From Hymenobacter fodinae (lineage in GTDB: Bacteria; Bacteroidota; Bacteroidia; Cytophagales; Hymenobacteraceae), in the NCBI RefSeq assembly GCF_004745825.1, contig NZ_SRLA01000001.1:1-64000 (forward strand): a stretch of DNA of 64,000 nt. The letters run 5' to 3'. Made by a program: the position numbers and the translations under genes. Positions 16,841 through 25,785 of the stretch are shown here, one piece after another. Below the pieces are notes generated by a model. The model saw only the letters and a list, made by a program, of their open reading frames with translations. It was not told where the DNA came from and ran no database searches. Every line of letters starts with the position of its first letter. Position 1 is the first letter of the stretch.

Positions 16841-17882
16841 TGACAGGAACAGCTAGCGCTGCTTTTACGGCCCCGCTCCGGCGGGCAACGCGGCCAGATT
16901 TTACCATGCTTGCCACGAAGCTAATGCCTCCCATCAGTATCACGAGCAATGTCTGCGACCCATGCACTACTAGCGCGTAGGCTATACCCGCATCTTTGCT
17001 GATGCCGTAGGCCAGTAAGATGCTTTGCACCATTACGTGGAATGGCCCGATGCCGCCCGCTACGGGTGCCGCCATCCCAAAGGCCCCGAAGGTGAGCACC
17101 GCTAGGCCAGCTCGCATGTCGAGGTTATAGGTAGCCGGGAAGCAGAAAAAGGCGAGATAGTCCATCAGGTAATACACCGCCCACGTGAAGAAGGTATGGA
17201 ACAGGAATAAGCCCTTGTTCTTCAACTTCAGTACACTAAACACGCCCGCCAACAGCCCCTTCAAAAATGCTACCGCCTTATTAAAGAAAGTGTTTTGCCG
17301 CAGCCGCTCCAGGTTCCTAAACAAAGTATAGACTGCTACTACTAAGAGCACCAGCGCAATAGCGGCAGCTATCAGCAGTGGGGTACGGTTGCGGGACAGG
17401 GAATCGTAGCGCCCACCCAGCAACTTATCCGTCACAAACACCCAGAAGGTGTTAAAGTCAAGGAGCAGCGTTGAGCCCAATAGGCCTAGCAGCACCAACA
17501 CGTCAATCACCCGCTCTGTCACAACGGTACCTAGAGCTACTTGCACGGGTACGCCACTCGTGCGCCGAAGCACTGAGCACCGGATAACTTCTCCCATACG
17601 TGGCAGCACCAAGTTAGCCAAGTAGCCTACCATCATAGCGTGGTAGATGTCCCAGTAAGATGCTTTGTAACCCGTTGGATCTAGCTGCATCTTCCACCGA
17701 TACGCCCGGCTAAAATAGCCCAGCGCCGACAAGATCATGGTAACAACCAGCCACGAGTAATTTGCTTCTCGGATTGAAGCCCCGATTCGCTCGAGGTTTT
17801 GTCCTTGCATAGCGTACCACATCAGCAGGCCCGAGACGGCGAGTAGCAACGCGTATTTAAGTACAGTGAGAAGATGCTTCAC
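16830..17882 (-). CDS. Lysylphosphatidylglycerol synthase TM / YbhN-AglD flippase-like membrane protein
   Basis: The 350-residue integral membrane protein has about eight transmembrane helices and belongs to the LPG_synthase_TM family (AglD, YbhN, the flippase part of MprF). Typical segments are the RAYRWKMQL loop near 60 and GEVIRCSVLRRTSGVP near 107. No catalytic LPG synthase domain is present, so it is likely a lipid or lipid-linked sugar transporter. It sits between panD and rfaE2 in one operon, which fits an envelope role. The substrate is unknown. Confidence 0.85.
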   Translation of the reverse strand: MKHLLTVLKYALLLAVSGLLMWYAMQGQNLERIGASIREANYSWLVVTMILSALGYFSRAYRWKMQLDPTGYKASYWDIYHAMMVGYLANLVLPRMGEVIRCSVLRRTSGVPVQVALGTVVTERVIDVLVLLGLLGSTLLLDFNTFWVFVTDKLLGGRYDSLSRNRTPLLIAAAIALVLLVVAVYTLFRNLERLRQNTFFNKAVAFLKGLLAGVFSVLKLKNKGLFLFHTFFTWAVYYLMDYLAFFCFPATYNLDMRAGLAVLTFGAFGMAAPVAGGIGPFHVMVQSILLAYGISKDAGIAYALVVHGSQTLLVILMGGISFVASMVKSGRVARRSGAVKAALAVPVNVE

Positions 17883-17943
17883 GTGGTAGCAGTTGAAAAT
17901 ACAGCTGGCTGATGCCGAGTGGCCTAGCCAGTAGCGAGGTTGC

Positions 17944-18291
17944 TTAACCTAAGCGATTATGCTGATCAGGGAAAATAATGGTGGGCTTATGCGCCCTTGC
18001 CTCCGCAAAATCAACCAAGCCGTAGGAGATAATAATAATGATGTCGCCAACGGCCACGCGCCGAGCCGCCGGACCATTTAGGCAAATCATTCCCGAACCT
18101 CGCTCCCCACGAATGGTGTATGTTTCGAAACGCTCTCCATTGTTGATGTTTACAATGGTAACTTTTTCGTTCTCTACCATATTCGCTGCATCTAGCAGGT
18201 CTTCATCAATTGTGATGCTACCGACATAGTGCAGTTCCGCCTGCGTAACCTTTACGCGGTGAATTTTGGACTTCAGAACCTCTATATGCAT
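17944..18291 (-). CDS. panD: Aspartate 1-decarboxylase
   Basis: The 115-residue proenzyme makes beta-alanine from aspartate for pantothenate synthesis. The self-cleavage site YVGSITID is present with Gly24-Ser25 at the same positions as in E. coli, where Ser25 becomes the pyruvoyl cofactor. Length is normal. It lies 75 bp downstream of panC, which uses its product, and 61 bp upstream of the flippase gene. Confidence 0.96.
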   Translation of the reverse strand: MHIEVLKSKIHRVKVTQAELHYVGSITIDEDLLDAANMVENEKVTIVNINNGERFETYTIRGERGSGMICLNGPAARRVAVGDIIIIISYGLVDFAEARAHKPTIIFPDQHNRLG

Positions 18292-18366
18292 GAGGGATAA
18301 ATGCGAATGAAAAAGAAGGCTACAAAGATAGGAAACCCTATTCGAAGCCAGCCGGTTCGCATGGTT

Positions 18367-19218
18367 CTAGGCAGTTTTTACGACTACGTTATCAATTAAG
18401 CGTACTCCTCCTAAATGCGCAGCTATACATAGTGCCACCGTTTGCTCGGGTTGCCACTCACTTACGGGTTGTAGGGTTTCAGCGTCGGCTACTTCAAAAT
18501 ACTCCAGGGTAATGCTGGGCTCCTGGCCTAGTAGCTCACTCACAGCTACACGCACGGCATCAGGCGTAGCCTGTTCATGCACCAAGCGCTCAGCCTGCTG
18601 CAATGCTTGGTAAAGCATTGGTGCAACGGTGCGGGCTTCTGGTGTCAAACGCCGGTTGCGGGAAGACATGGCTAGGCCATCTGCTTCTCGAATAGTAGGA
18701 AAGGCAACCAGTTCTAGGTCAAACGACAGGTCTTGCACGAGTTGACGGACAATAGCTACCTGCTGAAAATCTTTCTGCCCGAAGTAGGCTCGGTGGGGGC
18801 GGCATAAATGAAATAGCTTGCTTACTACGGTAGCCACGCCATTAAAATGCCCGGGCCGATGCGCTCCTTCCATCACCCGCTCCAAGCTGCCAAAGTCGAA
18901 ATGTAAAACCGTAGGCCTAGGATACATTTCTTCTACCGAAGGTAGAAATAATGCGGTGCAGCCAGCTGGCTCAAGTAGCTCGGCATCCGCTTCGGGCAGA
19001 CGGGGATACAACCGATAATCTTCGGGGTTATTAAACTGGGTTGGGTTTACGAAGATACTGACTACCACTACATCACATTCTTGGGCGGCTGCGCGCACCA
19101 ACTGCAAGTGCCCCTCATGCAGTGCCCCCATTGTGGGCACTAGTCCAACGCGCTGCCCCTCGCGGCGCCAAGTTTCTGTTTGAGCTTGCAACGCAGCAGC
19201 CGTTTGCAGTATCTGCAT
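18367..19218 (-). CDS. panC: Pantothenate synthetase
   Basis: The 283-residue enzyme condenses pantoate with beta-alanine using ATP. The HxGH-type motif MGALHEGH is at 30-37, with VVVSIFVNPTQF after it and the KMSKS-like loop AMSSRNRRLTPE near 180. The ATG at 19218 is chosen because it gives the family's usual MxIL start. The frame stays open 19 codons upstream without similarity. It is first in the operon with panD. A divergent gene starts 119 bp away. Confidence 0.96.
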   Translation of the reverse strand: MQILQTAAALQAQTETWRREGQRVGLVPTMGALHEGHLQLVRAAAQECDVVVVSIFVNPTQFNNPEDYRLYPRLPEADAELLEPAGCTALFLPSVEEMYPRPTVLHFDFGSLERVMEGAHRPGHFNGVATVVSKLFHLCRPHRAYFGQKDFQQVAIVRQLVQDLSFDLELVAFPTIREADGLAMSSRNRRLTPEARTVAPMLYQALQQAERLVHEQATPDAVRVAVSELLGQEPSITLEYFEVADAETLQPVSEWQPEQTVALCIAAHLGGVRLIDNVVVKTA

Positions 19219-19259
19219 AGAAAGAAGAGGCCTACCAGAATACCGGCAGGTGAGTTTAG

Positions 19260-19290
19260 TTGAAAAATCCCTCAAAAATGTTTAATTTTG
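19260..19290 (+). promoter_or_regulatory. Promoter of the GT5 gene
   Basis: TTG at 19260-19262, a 20-bp spacer and TAATTTTG at 19283-19290 match the Bacteroidota promoter consensus. The start codon is 47 nt downstream. Confidence 0.7.
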
Positions 19291-19337
19291 TGCATCCCAA
19301 AGTGTTGCCCTCTCCCATTCACACCAACTGACCCAGT

Positions 19338-20150
19338 ATGTCCAAGTTGAGAATACTCTATGCTGCCACGGAAATCAATCCGTTTTTGCAGACCACTAAG
19401 GTAGCGGAGTTTTTGCGGCGTTTGCCGCAGGGAATGCAGGAGATGGGGATGGAAATTCGCATTTTCGTACCCCGTTTCGGCATCATCAATGAGCGTAAGA
19501 ACCGCCTTCATGAAGTAGTTCGCCTGTCGGGTATCAATATCGCGGTGGGCGAGGACGAGAAACCGCTAATTATTAAAGTGGCTTCTATTCCGAACGCGAA
19601 GCTACAGGTGTACTTCATTGATAACGAAGATTATTTCCACCGCAAGTCGGTGCTGGTAGACAAGAACGACAAGTTCCACTCCGATAATGATGAGCGGGCT
19701 ATCTTCTTCTGCAAAGGTGTACTTGAAACGGTGAAGAAGCTAGGCTGGGCGCCGGATATTGTGCATTGCAATGACTGGATGACGGGCTTGATTCCGATGT
19801 ACTTGAAAACGACCTACAAGAAGGATCCGATTTTCAAGGACGCCAAGTCGGTTTTCACCATCTACAATAATGAGTTCGATCATAAGTTCGACGGCGACAT
19901 TATTGAGAAGGCAAAAATGCTGGACATCGAGGATGATATGCTGGCGGCGTTGAAATCTGCTGACTTTGGTGGCTTTATCAAAGTAGGGATGGAATACGCT
20001 GATTCCGTGGTGAAATCGGACGAAGATTTCAGCGACAACCTCAACACGCTGTTTTCCGAGTACTCGGAGAAGAAACAAATTGGACAAGTAGGTGCCGATG
20101 AAAACCTGCTTACTTCTTACTACGCGCTCTATAATGAACTGGCCAGCTAG
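19338..20150 (+). CDS. Short glycogen/starch synthase-like protein (GT5 N-terminal domain only)
   Basis: The 270-residue protein matches only the first Rossmann domain of GT5 glycogen/starch synthases (KLRILYAATEINPF at the start, VHCNDWMTGLIPMYLKT near 143). A full enzyme has about 470 residues or more, including a second nucleotide-binding domain, which is absent. The N-terminal sugar-acceptor loop normally reading KxGGL appears as KVAEF, so ADP-glucose binding is doubtful. The same short form is common in Bacteroidota near panC. The 3' end overlaps the DUF4270 start by 17 bp. True glycogen synthase activity is unlikely. It may be regulatory. Confidence 0.8.
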   Translation: MSKLRILYAATEINPFLQTTKVAEFLRRLPQGMQEMGMEIRIFVPRFGIINERKNRLHEVVRLSGINIAVGEDEKPLIIKVASIPNAKLQVYFIDNEDYFHRKSVLVDKNDKFHSDNDERAIFFCKGVLETVKKLGWAPDIVHCNDWMTGLIPMYLKTTYKKDPIFKDAKSVFTIYNNEFDHKFDGDIIEKAKMLDIEDDMLAALKSADFGGFIKVGMEYADSVVKSDEDFSDNLNTLFSEYSEKKQIGQVGADENLLTSYYALYNELAS

Positions 20151-21606
20151 CGCCATCCGACTAGCGTCGGTTACCCTCCTATCCGGAACTCTTCTAGGCC
20201 TCACTACTGCCTGCGAAAAGGCGAATGACCTAGGCCTAGAACTTCCCGGTACCTCTCCTATCAATTCCAATTACCGCGATTTCCCTGTTACGGCCTATAC
20301 GGTACGGCAACAGCCGGTAGAAACTATTAAGGCGGATCACTTCCTCGTAGGGCGAGTAGCGGATACCAAAGTTGGGGTCACCACCGCGAAGTCGTTTCTG
20401 AACGTTCAGATCGGCATGCCTTCTGATTCGCTGCCTAGTAAGTACACGGAAGTTAAGCTGGATTCAGTCGTTCTGAGCTTAGGCTTTGATCAAGTATATG
20501 GTACGGCTGCACGGCCATTGCGCTTCGATTTGTCGCAGCTGCAACAGCCACTGGGTGAGCGAACTGTGTATAATTCACAGTCGCAAGTCGCTACGGGCAG
20601 CCCCTTGGTTTCTGATTTTGTGGGTGTTTTAAACCGTGACAAATCAGTGCGGCAAGTAGTTGCAGGAAGCACTACTGACAGTGTTACAGTGCGTGTGCCT
20701 GACCGGGTAATTCGGATGCGACTGCTACGTTACCCTCAAGCAGCTGCCTTTGCTAACGCAACCTTCGCGGCGCTTAACGAAGCGAACTTCGATCAGGCAC
20801 GCTTAGACGCAGTGGTCAAGGGCTTAGCAATAACGCCTGCTGCCAACGCACAAACTCAGGATAACATAGTAGGCTTTAGCCGGAACTATGATACCAGACT
20901 AGCCTTCTATTTCCAGGGTAAAGCTAGTGGCAAGACAGTAAGACGCCACGTCTATGCCATTTACTTCGGGAACAACCCAAACCAGCTTCCGGCTGATGCG
21001 AAGTTTTTCACTCAGCTTTCTACAACGTTAGCTCAGCCTCTTAGTGGCCTAGCAACACCTTTTCAGCAGGTGCCTTCTAGCGCTACTGGTGAAGAGACCT
21101 ACTTGCAGGAAGGCGTAGGCTTAGGTACTCGAATTGAGTTCCAGGGTCTTGATGATCTGAGAAATAATGCCCAACTGAATATTAACCGAGCTGAGTTGCG
21201 CATCCCAATTAAACAGTACACCAATGGCTTATTTCCATACGCCAGCAATGTGTACTTACAGGAAGTAAACGCGACCAACCAAATTCTAACTCGTACAGTA
21301 GGGGCAACAGAATACGAGCGGCTAATTCAGATTGAGAAAACAGCTCAGGGAGTTGCCGTGCCACCTACTGCAGTAGGTTCTCCAGCGGCAGCCACGCTCT
21401 ATCCTAGTTATTCTGAGCCACAATATTATTCGGTGCCGCTTACTAGCTATTTGCAATCCTACTTGCTTAACCGTCTAGATGGTGAGCTTCCTTCGGGCCT
21501 AGTTCTGTCGCCTATCCTGCGTAGCAGTTCAAGCCTAACTTTAAACCGTACCACTCTTGATGCCTCTGGCATTAAGCTACGAGTGTACTTTTCACAGCTT
21601 AAATAA
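20134..21606 (+). CDS. DUF4270 outer-membrane lipoprotein
   Basis: The 490-residue protein starts with a lipoprotein signal (cysteine at residue 27 after LTTA) and is beta-rich. It fits the DUF4270 family of Bacteroidota surface lipoproteins, whose function is unknown. The ATG at 20134 overlaps the preceding GT5 gene by 17 bp, which implies coupled translation. A frame-open ATG 14 codons upstream is rejected because it lies deep inside the GT5 gene and disrupts the signal. glmS follows 104 bp later after a terminator. Confidence 0.85.
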   Translation: MNWPASAIRLASVTLLSGTLLGLTTACEKANDLGLELPGTSPINSNYRDFPVTAYTVRQQPVETIKADHFLVGRVADTKVGVTTAKSFLNVQIGMPSDSLPSKYTEVKLDSVVLSLGFDQVYGTAARPLRFDLSQLQQPLGERTVYNSQSQVATGSPLVSDFVGVLNRDKSVRQVVAGSTTDSVTVRVPDRVIRMRLLRYPQAAAFANATFAALNEANFDQARLDAVVKGLAITPAANAQTQDNIVGFSRNYDTRLAFYFQGKASGKTVRRHVYAIYFGNNPNQLPADAKFFTQLSTTLAQPLSGLATPFQQVPSSATGEETYLQEGVGLGTRIEFQGLDDLRNNAQLNINRAELRIPIKQYTNGLFPYASNVYLQEVNATNQILTRTVGATEYERLIQIEKTAQGVAVPPTAVGSPAAATLYPSYSEPQYYSVPLTSYLQSYLLNRLDGELPSGLVLSPILRSSSSLTLNRTTLDASGIKLRVYFSQLK

Positions 21607-21637
21607 CATTGCTAGCGGAAAACCGCCAGTACAAACA

Positions 21638-21672
21638 GGGCGGCACGGCTTTTGCCAGTGCCGCCCGATTTT
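21638..21672 (+). terminator. Terminator of the GT5-DUF4270 operon
   Basis: A perfect 9-bp stem GGGCGGCAC/GTGCCGCCC with an 11-nt loop is followed by GATTTTGTTT. Confidence 0.8.
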
Positions 21673-21710
21673 GTTTCTCTCAAAATTTGCTCTGACACAA
21701 CCATCCAGCT

Positions 21711-23546
21711 ATGTGCGGAATTGTCGCTTACATTGGGCACCGTGAGGCTTGCCCCATTATTATAAAAGGCCTGCGTCGCCTTGAGTACCGTGGTTATGAC
21801 TCAGCCGGTGTAGCTCTGCTTAATGGCCAGCTTAGCGTGTATAAGAAAAAAGGAAAGGTGGCTGAACTAGAAGCCTTCATTTCCGATAAAGACACTCATG
21901 CTAACATCGGTATGGGGCATACTCGCTGGGCTACTCACGGGGAACCTAACGATGTAAATGCGCATCCTCATTACTCTACTTCAGAGCGGATTGCCATTAT
22001 TCACAATGGTATCATTGAAAACTACGCAGCGTTGAAGACGCACTTGCAGCAGCAAGGCCACGAGTTTCATTCTGATACGGACACCGAGGTATTTGTTAAT
22101 CTGATTGAGGAAATTCAGAAGCAAAACCACTGCACTCTGGAAGAAGCTGTACGCTTGGCTTTGCATGAAGTGGTAGGAGCGTATGCTATAGTAGTGCTTA
22201 GCAAAGACGAGCCTGGCCAGTTGATAGCTGCTCGTAAAGGCTCACCTTTGGTTATTGGCGTTGGAAAAGACGAGTTTTTCCTAGCTTCGGATGCCACCCC
22301 AATTATTGAGTATACCAATGAAGTAGTTTATGTGAATGACTACGAAATTGCGGTAATCAAAGACGGTAAGCTCGATATCCGTACCAAGGAGGATGTGCAA
22401 CAAACTCCTTACATCCAAAAATTGGAACTGGCGCTTGATAGCATCGAGAAGGGCGGCTACGAGCACTTCATGATGAAGGAGATTTTTGAGCAGCCACGCT
22501 CTATTCTCGATTCTATGCGGGGCCGTTTGGAGTTGGAAGCTGGCCACTTAAACATGGGAGGTGTGCGCGCCTACGAGCGGAAGTTTATGACGGCCGACCG
22601 TATTATTATCGTGGCGTGTGGTACTTCTTGGCATGCTGGCCTAGTAGCAGAATATCTGCTGGAGGACTTGGCACGCATCCCGGTTGAGGTAGAATACGCT
22701 TCTGAATTCCGTTATCGGAACCCCATCATCACGGAACGCGATATCGTAATTGCAATTTCGCAATCGGGTGAGACGGCCGATACGCTGGCAGCCATTGAAC
22801 TAGCCAAGAGCAAAGGCGCTACGATCTTCGGTATTTGCAACGTAGTTGGCAGCAGCATTGCTCGCGCTACGGATGCCGGCGCTTATACACACGCTGGTCC
22901 CGAGATTGGCGTAGCTTCTACCAAGGCTTTCACGGCGCAGGTAACCGTACTTACGTTGCTCGCAATGATTGTAGGCCACAAGCGCGGTACGCTTTCCGAT
23001 ACCAAGCTTCGTGAGCTCATGATGGAGCTTAACAACATCCCTTCCAAGGTAGAAAAGGCTCTATTGCTCAATACGGAGATTGAGCAGATAGCGGAAATCT
23101 TCAAGGATGTAGCCAACTTCTTGTATCTGGGCCGGGGCTACAACTTCCCGGTTGCTCTGGAAGGCGCGCTGAAGCTGAAGGAAATTAGCTACATCCACGC
23201 CGAAGGATATCCAGCCGCTGAAATGAAGCACGGCCCGATTGCTCTTATCGACGAGAATATGCCCGTGGTGGTTATTGCTACCAAGGACAGCTCTTACGAA
23301 AAGGTGGTTAGCAATATTCAGGAAGTAAAAGCCCGTAAAGGCCGCATCATTGCCGTTGTAACAGAAGGCGATGATGTAATTCCACAGATGGCAGAGTTTG
23401 TGATTGAGGTTCCTGCTACTAGCGAAGTATTGATGCCACTGGTATCAGTAGTTCCGCTGCAGCTGCTCTCATACCACATCGCTGTAATGCGTGGTTGCAA
23501 CGTAGATCAGCCCCGTAACCTGGCTAAGTCAGTGACGGTAGAATAA
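21711..23546 (+). CDS. glmS: Glutamine--fructose-6-phosphate aminotransferase (isomerizing)
   Basis: The 611-residue enzyme makes glucosamine-6-phosphate from fructose-6-phosphate and glutamine, the entry to peptidoglycan and LPS amino sugars. Cys2 is the N-terminal nucleophile of the glutaminase domain (1-240; RGYDSAG and GHTRWATHG are visible). Two SIS isomerase domains follow (about 285-450 and 460-600), with ISQSGETADT in the first and the conserved end DQPRNLAKSVTVE. No glmS ribozyme is recognisable in the 104-bp leader. It is the biosynthetic counterpart of the NagB fusion at 7.8 kb. Confidence 0.97.
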   Translation: MCGIVAYIGHREACPIIIKGLRRLEYRGYDSAGVALLNGQLSVYKKKGKVAELEAFISDKDTHANIGMGHTRWATHGEPNDVNAHPHYSTSERIAIIHNGIIENYAALKTHLQQQGHEFHSDTDTEVFVNLIEEIQKQNHCTLEEAVRLALHEVVGAYAIVVLSKDEPGQLIAARKGSPLVIGVGKDEFFLASDATPIIEYTNEVVYVNDYEIAVIKDGKLDIRTKEDVQQTPYIQKLELALDSIEKGGYEHFMMKEIFEQPRSILDSMRGRLELEAGHLNMGGVRAYERKFMTADRIIIVACGTSWHAGLVAEYLLEDLARIPVEVEYASEFRYRNPIITERDIVIAISQSGETADTLAAIELAKSKGATIFGICNVVGSSIARATDAGAYTHAGPEIGVASTKAFTAQVTVLTLLAMIVGHKRGTLSDTKLRELMMELNNIPSKVEKALLLNTEIEQIAEIFKDVANFLYLGRGYNFPVALEGALKLKEISYIHAEGYPAAEMKHGPIALIDENMPVVVIATKDSSYEKVVSNIQEVKARKGRIIAVVTEGDDVIPQMAEFVIEVPATSEVLMPLVSVVPLQLLSYHIAVMRGCNVDQPRNLAKSVTVE

Positions 23547-23563
23547 CATTTTCTATACTTGAC

Positions 23564-23597
23564 AAAAAGCTGCTTCAGGAAACTGAAGCGGCTTTTT
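23564..23597. terminator. Bidirectional terminator between glmS and the 3HCDH-like gene
   Basis: A 15-bp stem with one mismatch (23564-23578 and 23583-23597) and a GAAA tetraloop, with A-run and T-run on its two sides, lies between convergent genes. Confidence 0.9.
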
Positions 23598-23601
23598 ATT
23601 T

Positions 23602-24282
23602 CTAGGCCTCATCCATTGGCACCACAAAGCTCTTCCCGCGTAAGAACAGCTCTTTTAGCAAGGGACTAGGTTTATAACGGTCTTCATGGGTATCCTGGTA
23701 CAGCGCTTCTAACGTCTGATAAAGGAGGCCTAAGCCTATGCGATTAGCCCAAGCAAATGGCCCTTCCTCCGCATAAAAACGCAGTTTCATGGTTAGCTCA
23801 ATGTCGGCTGCTGAAGCTACACTTGTCTGGAGCAAATGAAACGCCTCATTAAGGAATACACACGCTAAACGAGGTGACAAGAGGCCTACACGGTCGGGCA
23901 CGAGGCAGTAGCTCGTACCCAAAGCGGAACATACCTGTGCAAGGTGGGCTGCGTCTTCAGTCCGGAACAAGCTAACCTCCAGTTGCTCCCGGTTTAGCAT
24001 GGTTGGCAGAGCACAAAAACCAAACACGGCGCCGAAAGGCGGTATTTCCTTGTGGAAGAGTTGAGCTAGGCTTTTGGTATGAGTGCCATAGAAGAGCGGT
24101 TGTCGTGGCTGCTCGTAATGCAGTTCAGGCCACTCTCGTAGATCAAAGCCTATGTCGGCGGCTCCTAGGCGAGTAAGCAAGTCGGGGGCAGCGGCATCAC
24201 AAAAATCGTAGGTGTGGCCTACTCCAAACTTGGCGCGCAGTTCGGCCTCCATGGCTTCGCCCCCAACGATGAACAGGTGCAT
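23602..24282 (-). CDS. 3-hydroxyacyl-CoA dehydrogenase-like protein with degenerate N-terminus
   Basis: Residues 130-215 of this 226-residue protein resemble the C-terminal helical domain of 3-hydroxyacyl-CoA dehydrogenases (DRVGLLSPRLACVFLNEAFHLL, then the GPFAWANRIGL segment). The N-terminal part is short, and the dinucleotide GxGxxG motif is reduced to VGGEAM. Typical members have about 285 residues. Loss of NAD binding would make it non-catalytic, so a different function is possible. The TAG stop codon is inside a CTAGGCC motif. It is transcribed divergently from ridA, 60 bp away. Confidence 0.65.
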   Translation of the reverse strand: MHLFIVGGEAMEAELRAKFGVGHTYDFCDAAAPDLLTRLGAADIGFDLREWPELHYEQPRQPLFYGTHTKSLAQLFHKEIPPFGAVFGFCALPTMLNREQLEVSLFRTEDAAHLAQVCSALGTSYCLVPDRVGLLSPRLACVFLNEAFHLLQTSVASAADIELTMKLRFYAEEGPFAWANRIGLGLLYQTLEALYQDTHEDRYKPSPLLKELFLRGKSFVVPMDEA

Positions 24283-24342
24283 AAATTTTCCCCTTACTTT
24301 GGCTTAAGATAGACTTTCTCTTTTCGCAACCACTCCACCCAT

Positions 24343-24729
24343 ATGGCAAACACAGTTGTTTATTCCGACCAGGCCCCCGCTCCTATTGGCCCCTACAGTC
24401 AGGCAATCCAAGCTGGCAATACCGTGTACGTCTCTGGGCAGATAGCTCTTGACTCTACGACGGGCCAGCTTGTTGGCGAAGGTGACGTGGCCCAGGAAAC
24501 GCACCAGGTAATGCGCAACATTCAGGCAGTGTTACAAGCGGCTGGCCTTACGCTACGCAATGTGGTAAAGTGCAGCATCTTCGTGAAAGACCTTGGCAAC
24601 TTTGGGCTGATCAATGAAATCTACGGCAGCTACTTCGAGGCCGATTATGCCCCGGCCCGTGAAACGGTGGAAGTAAGCCGCCTACCCAAAGATGTGCAAG
24701 TAGAAATTTCTTGCATCGCAGTGCAGTAG
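24343..24729 (+). CDS. ridA: RidA-family enamine/imine deaminase
   Basis: The 128-residue protein belongs to the YjgF/YER057c/UK114 family. RidA hydrolyses reactive enamines such as 2-aminoacrylate made by PLP enzymes. Characteristic segments are APAPIGPYSQA at the N-terminus, VSGQIALD and the EISCIA end. The Arg residue that binds the substrate carboxylate is present in YAPARETVEV (near 107). Length is typical. The gene is followed by a hairpin terminator. Confidence 0.94.
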   Translation: MANTVVYSDQAPAPIGPYSQAIQAGNTVYVSGQIALDSTTGQLVGEGDVAQETHQVMRNIQAVLQAAGLTLRNVVKCSIFVKDLGNFGLINEIYGSYFEADYAPARETVEVSRLPKDVQVEISCIAVQ

Positions 24730-24740
24730 CAGTGTACTAG

Positions 24741-24800
24741 AAAGTAGATATAGTAAGTTGAGGTTAATAACAAGTCCGCTTACTGTATCTACTTTTTATT
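24741..24800 (+). terminator. Terminator after ridA
   Basis: A 17-bp stem with one G-U pair (24741-24757 and 24779-24795), a 21-nt loop and a following T-run. Confidence 0.75.
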
Positions 24801-24810
24801 TATCCAACTC

Positions 24811-25005
24811 ATGCGAGAATTAGGCATCTTTCTATTTGTAGCGGGCTTATTGGCTATGGTAGCCCCACTGCTGCTACCAAGCAACTTTCGGTTTCCTTTC
24901 TTCGACTGGATTCATACCTGGGGCAACACTATAGCCTGGGTTATCAGAGTTGGCATTAGCCTGCTTGGCCTAGTGCTGTGGCTGTCGTTTAAAAATAAGG
25001 AGTAG
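24811..25005 (+). CDS. DUF2905 small membrane protein
   Basis: The 64-residue protein has two transmembrane helices (about 4-22 and 40-60) and matches DUF2905, a family of tiny inner-membrane proteins (ELGIFLFVAGLLAMV near the start). Function unknown. Its stop codon shares one base with the GTG start of the next gene, so the two are translationally coupled. Confidence 0.85.
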   Translation: MRELGIFLFVAGLLAMVAPLLLPSNFRFPFFDWIHTWGNTIAWVIRVGISLLGLVLWLSFKNKE

Positions 25006-25613
25006 TGCGGCGCCCATTTCGTAAGCCAGCGAAGGCCCTGCAAAAGCCTGATTTCTTTCCCGCTGAGAACATACTTCAACGCGCGCTGCCGCCGCACTTA
25101 GTAGGTCAGCAGGAGTTTGAGCACTACCACTTTATCAACTTCGACCTGACCCAAGCAAACTTAGCAGGCAGGATATTCAGCGACTGCCTATTTGAAAACT
25201 GTAACCTGGCGGGCGCGAGTATTGGCAACACAGCGCTGCAAAATGTGGCCTTTGAGGGGTGCAAATTACTAGGCCTGCAATTTCACTCTTGCCGAGACTT
25301 CCTGTTTGCTGTTCACTTTGATAAGTGCCACTTAGACTACGCTTCGTTTGCTGGAAAAGCTCTGCCGAATACACGCTTTGTGGGCTGCTCTATGCGGGAG
25401 GTAGAGTTTGGTCGAGCTAACCTGACCCAAGCTGTATTTGCGGAGTGTGACTTATCGGGCGCAATATTCCACCAAACCAACTTGGCTGGCGCCGATTTTA
25501 CCACGGCCCAACATGTGGTGCTTGACCCAGAAGTAAACGAGCTGAAGCAGGCACGCTTTGCCTTAGCTACTTTGCCGGGGCTATTGAGTAAGCACGAGCT
25601 AATTGTTGTTTGA
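25005..25613 (+). CDS. Pentapeptide-repeat protein
   Basis: The 202-residue protein is built largely from A(N/D)LXX-type pentapeptides (NLAGASIGNTALQNVAFEGC; ANLTQAVFAECDLSGAIF), which fold as a right-handed quadrilateral beta-helix. The start is GTG at 25005, overlapping the preceding TAG by one base and preceded by AAGGAG. Members include Qnr-like gyrase protectors, but nothing specific to that group can be claimed here. Function unknown. A hairpin built from the iterated CTAGGCC motif ends the gene. Confidence 0.85.
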   Translation: MRRPFRKPAKALQKPDFFPAENILQRALPPHLVGQQEFEHYHFINFDLTQANLAGRIFSDCLFENCNLAGASIGNTALQNVAFEGCKLLGLQFHSCRDFLFAVHFDKCHLDYASFAGKALPNTRFVGCSMREVEFGRANLTQAVFAECDLSGAIFHQTNLAGADFTTAQHVVLDPEVNELKQARFALATLPGLLSKHELIVV

Positions 25614-25614
25614 A

Positions 25615-25663
25615 AAACCTCTAGGCCAGTAGGCAGCTCCGCTGGTCACTGGCCTAGAGGTTT
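25615..25663 (+). terminator. Terminator hairpin made of paired CTAGGCC motifs
   Basis: A perfect 16-bp inverted repeat (25615-25630 and 25648-25663) whose arms contain CTAGGCC and GGCCTAG begins 2 nt after the pentapeptide gene. The 3' side reads GGTTTCCCCC, so the T-run is short. Confidence 0.65.
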
Positions 25664-25734
25664 CCCCCTCCGCGGACATGTAATCAGCTCCAGATGCTCG
25701 TTATTATATCCTTCCCGCTCCCCCGCTAATTGCC

Positions 25735-25742
25735 TACCTTTG
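25735..25742 (+). promoter_or_regulatory. Candidate -7 element of gltX
   Basis: TACCTTTG matches TAnnTTTG and lies 43 nt before the gltX start. No TTG at the usual -33 distance was found, so this rests on the -7 box alone. Confidence 0.5.
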
Positions 25743-25785
25743 CGGCGCGTTTCGGACTTGAACCGGGCGCAAATCTGCTGTTTGT

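Noticed and set aside
21607..21710. glmS ribozyme in the glmS leader
   Set aside because: The gap of 104 bp is filled mostly by a terminator and shows none of the conserved ribozyme core.
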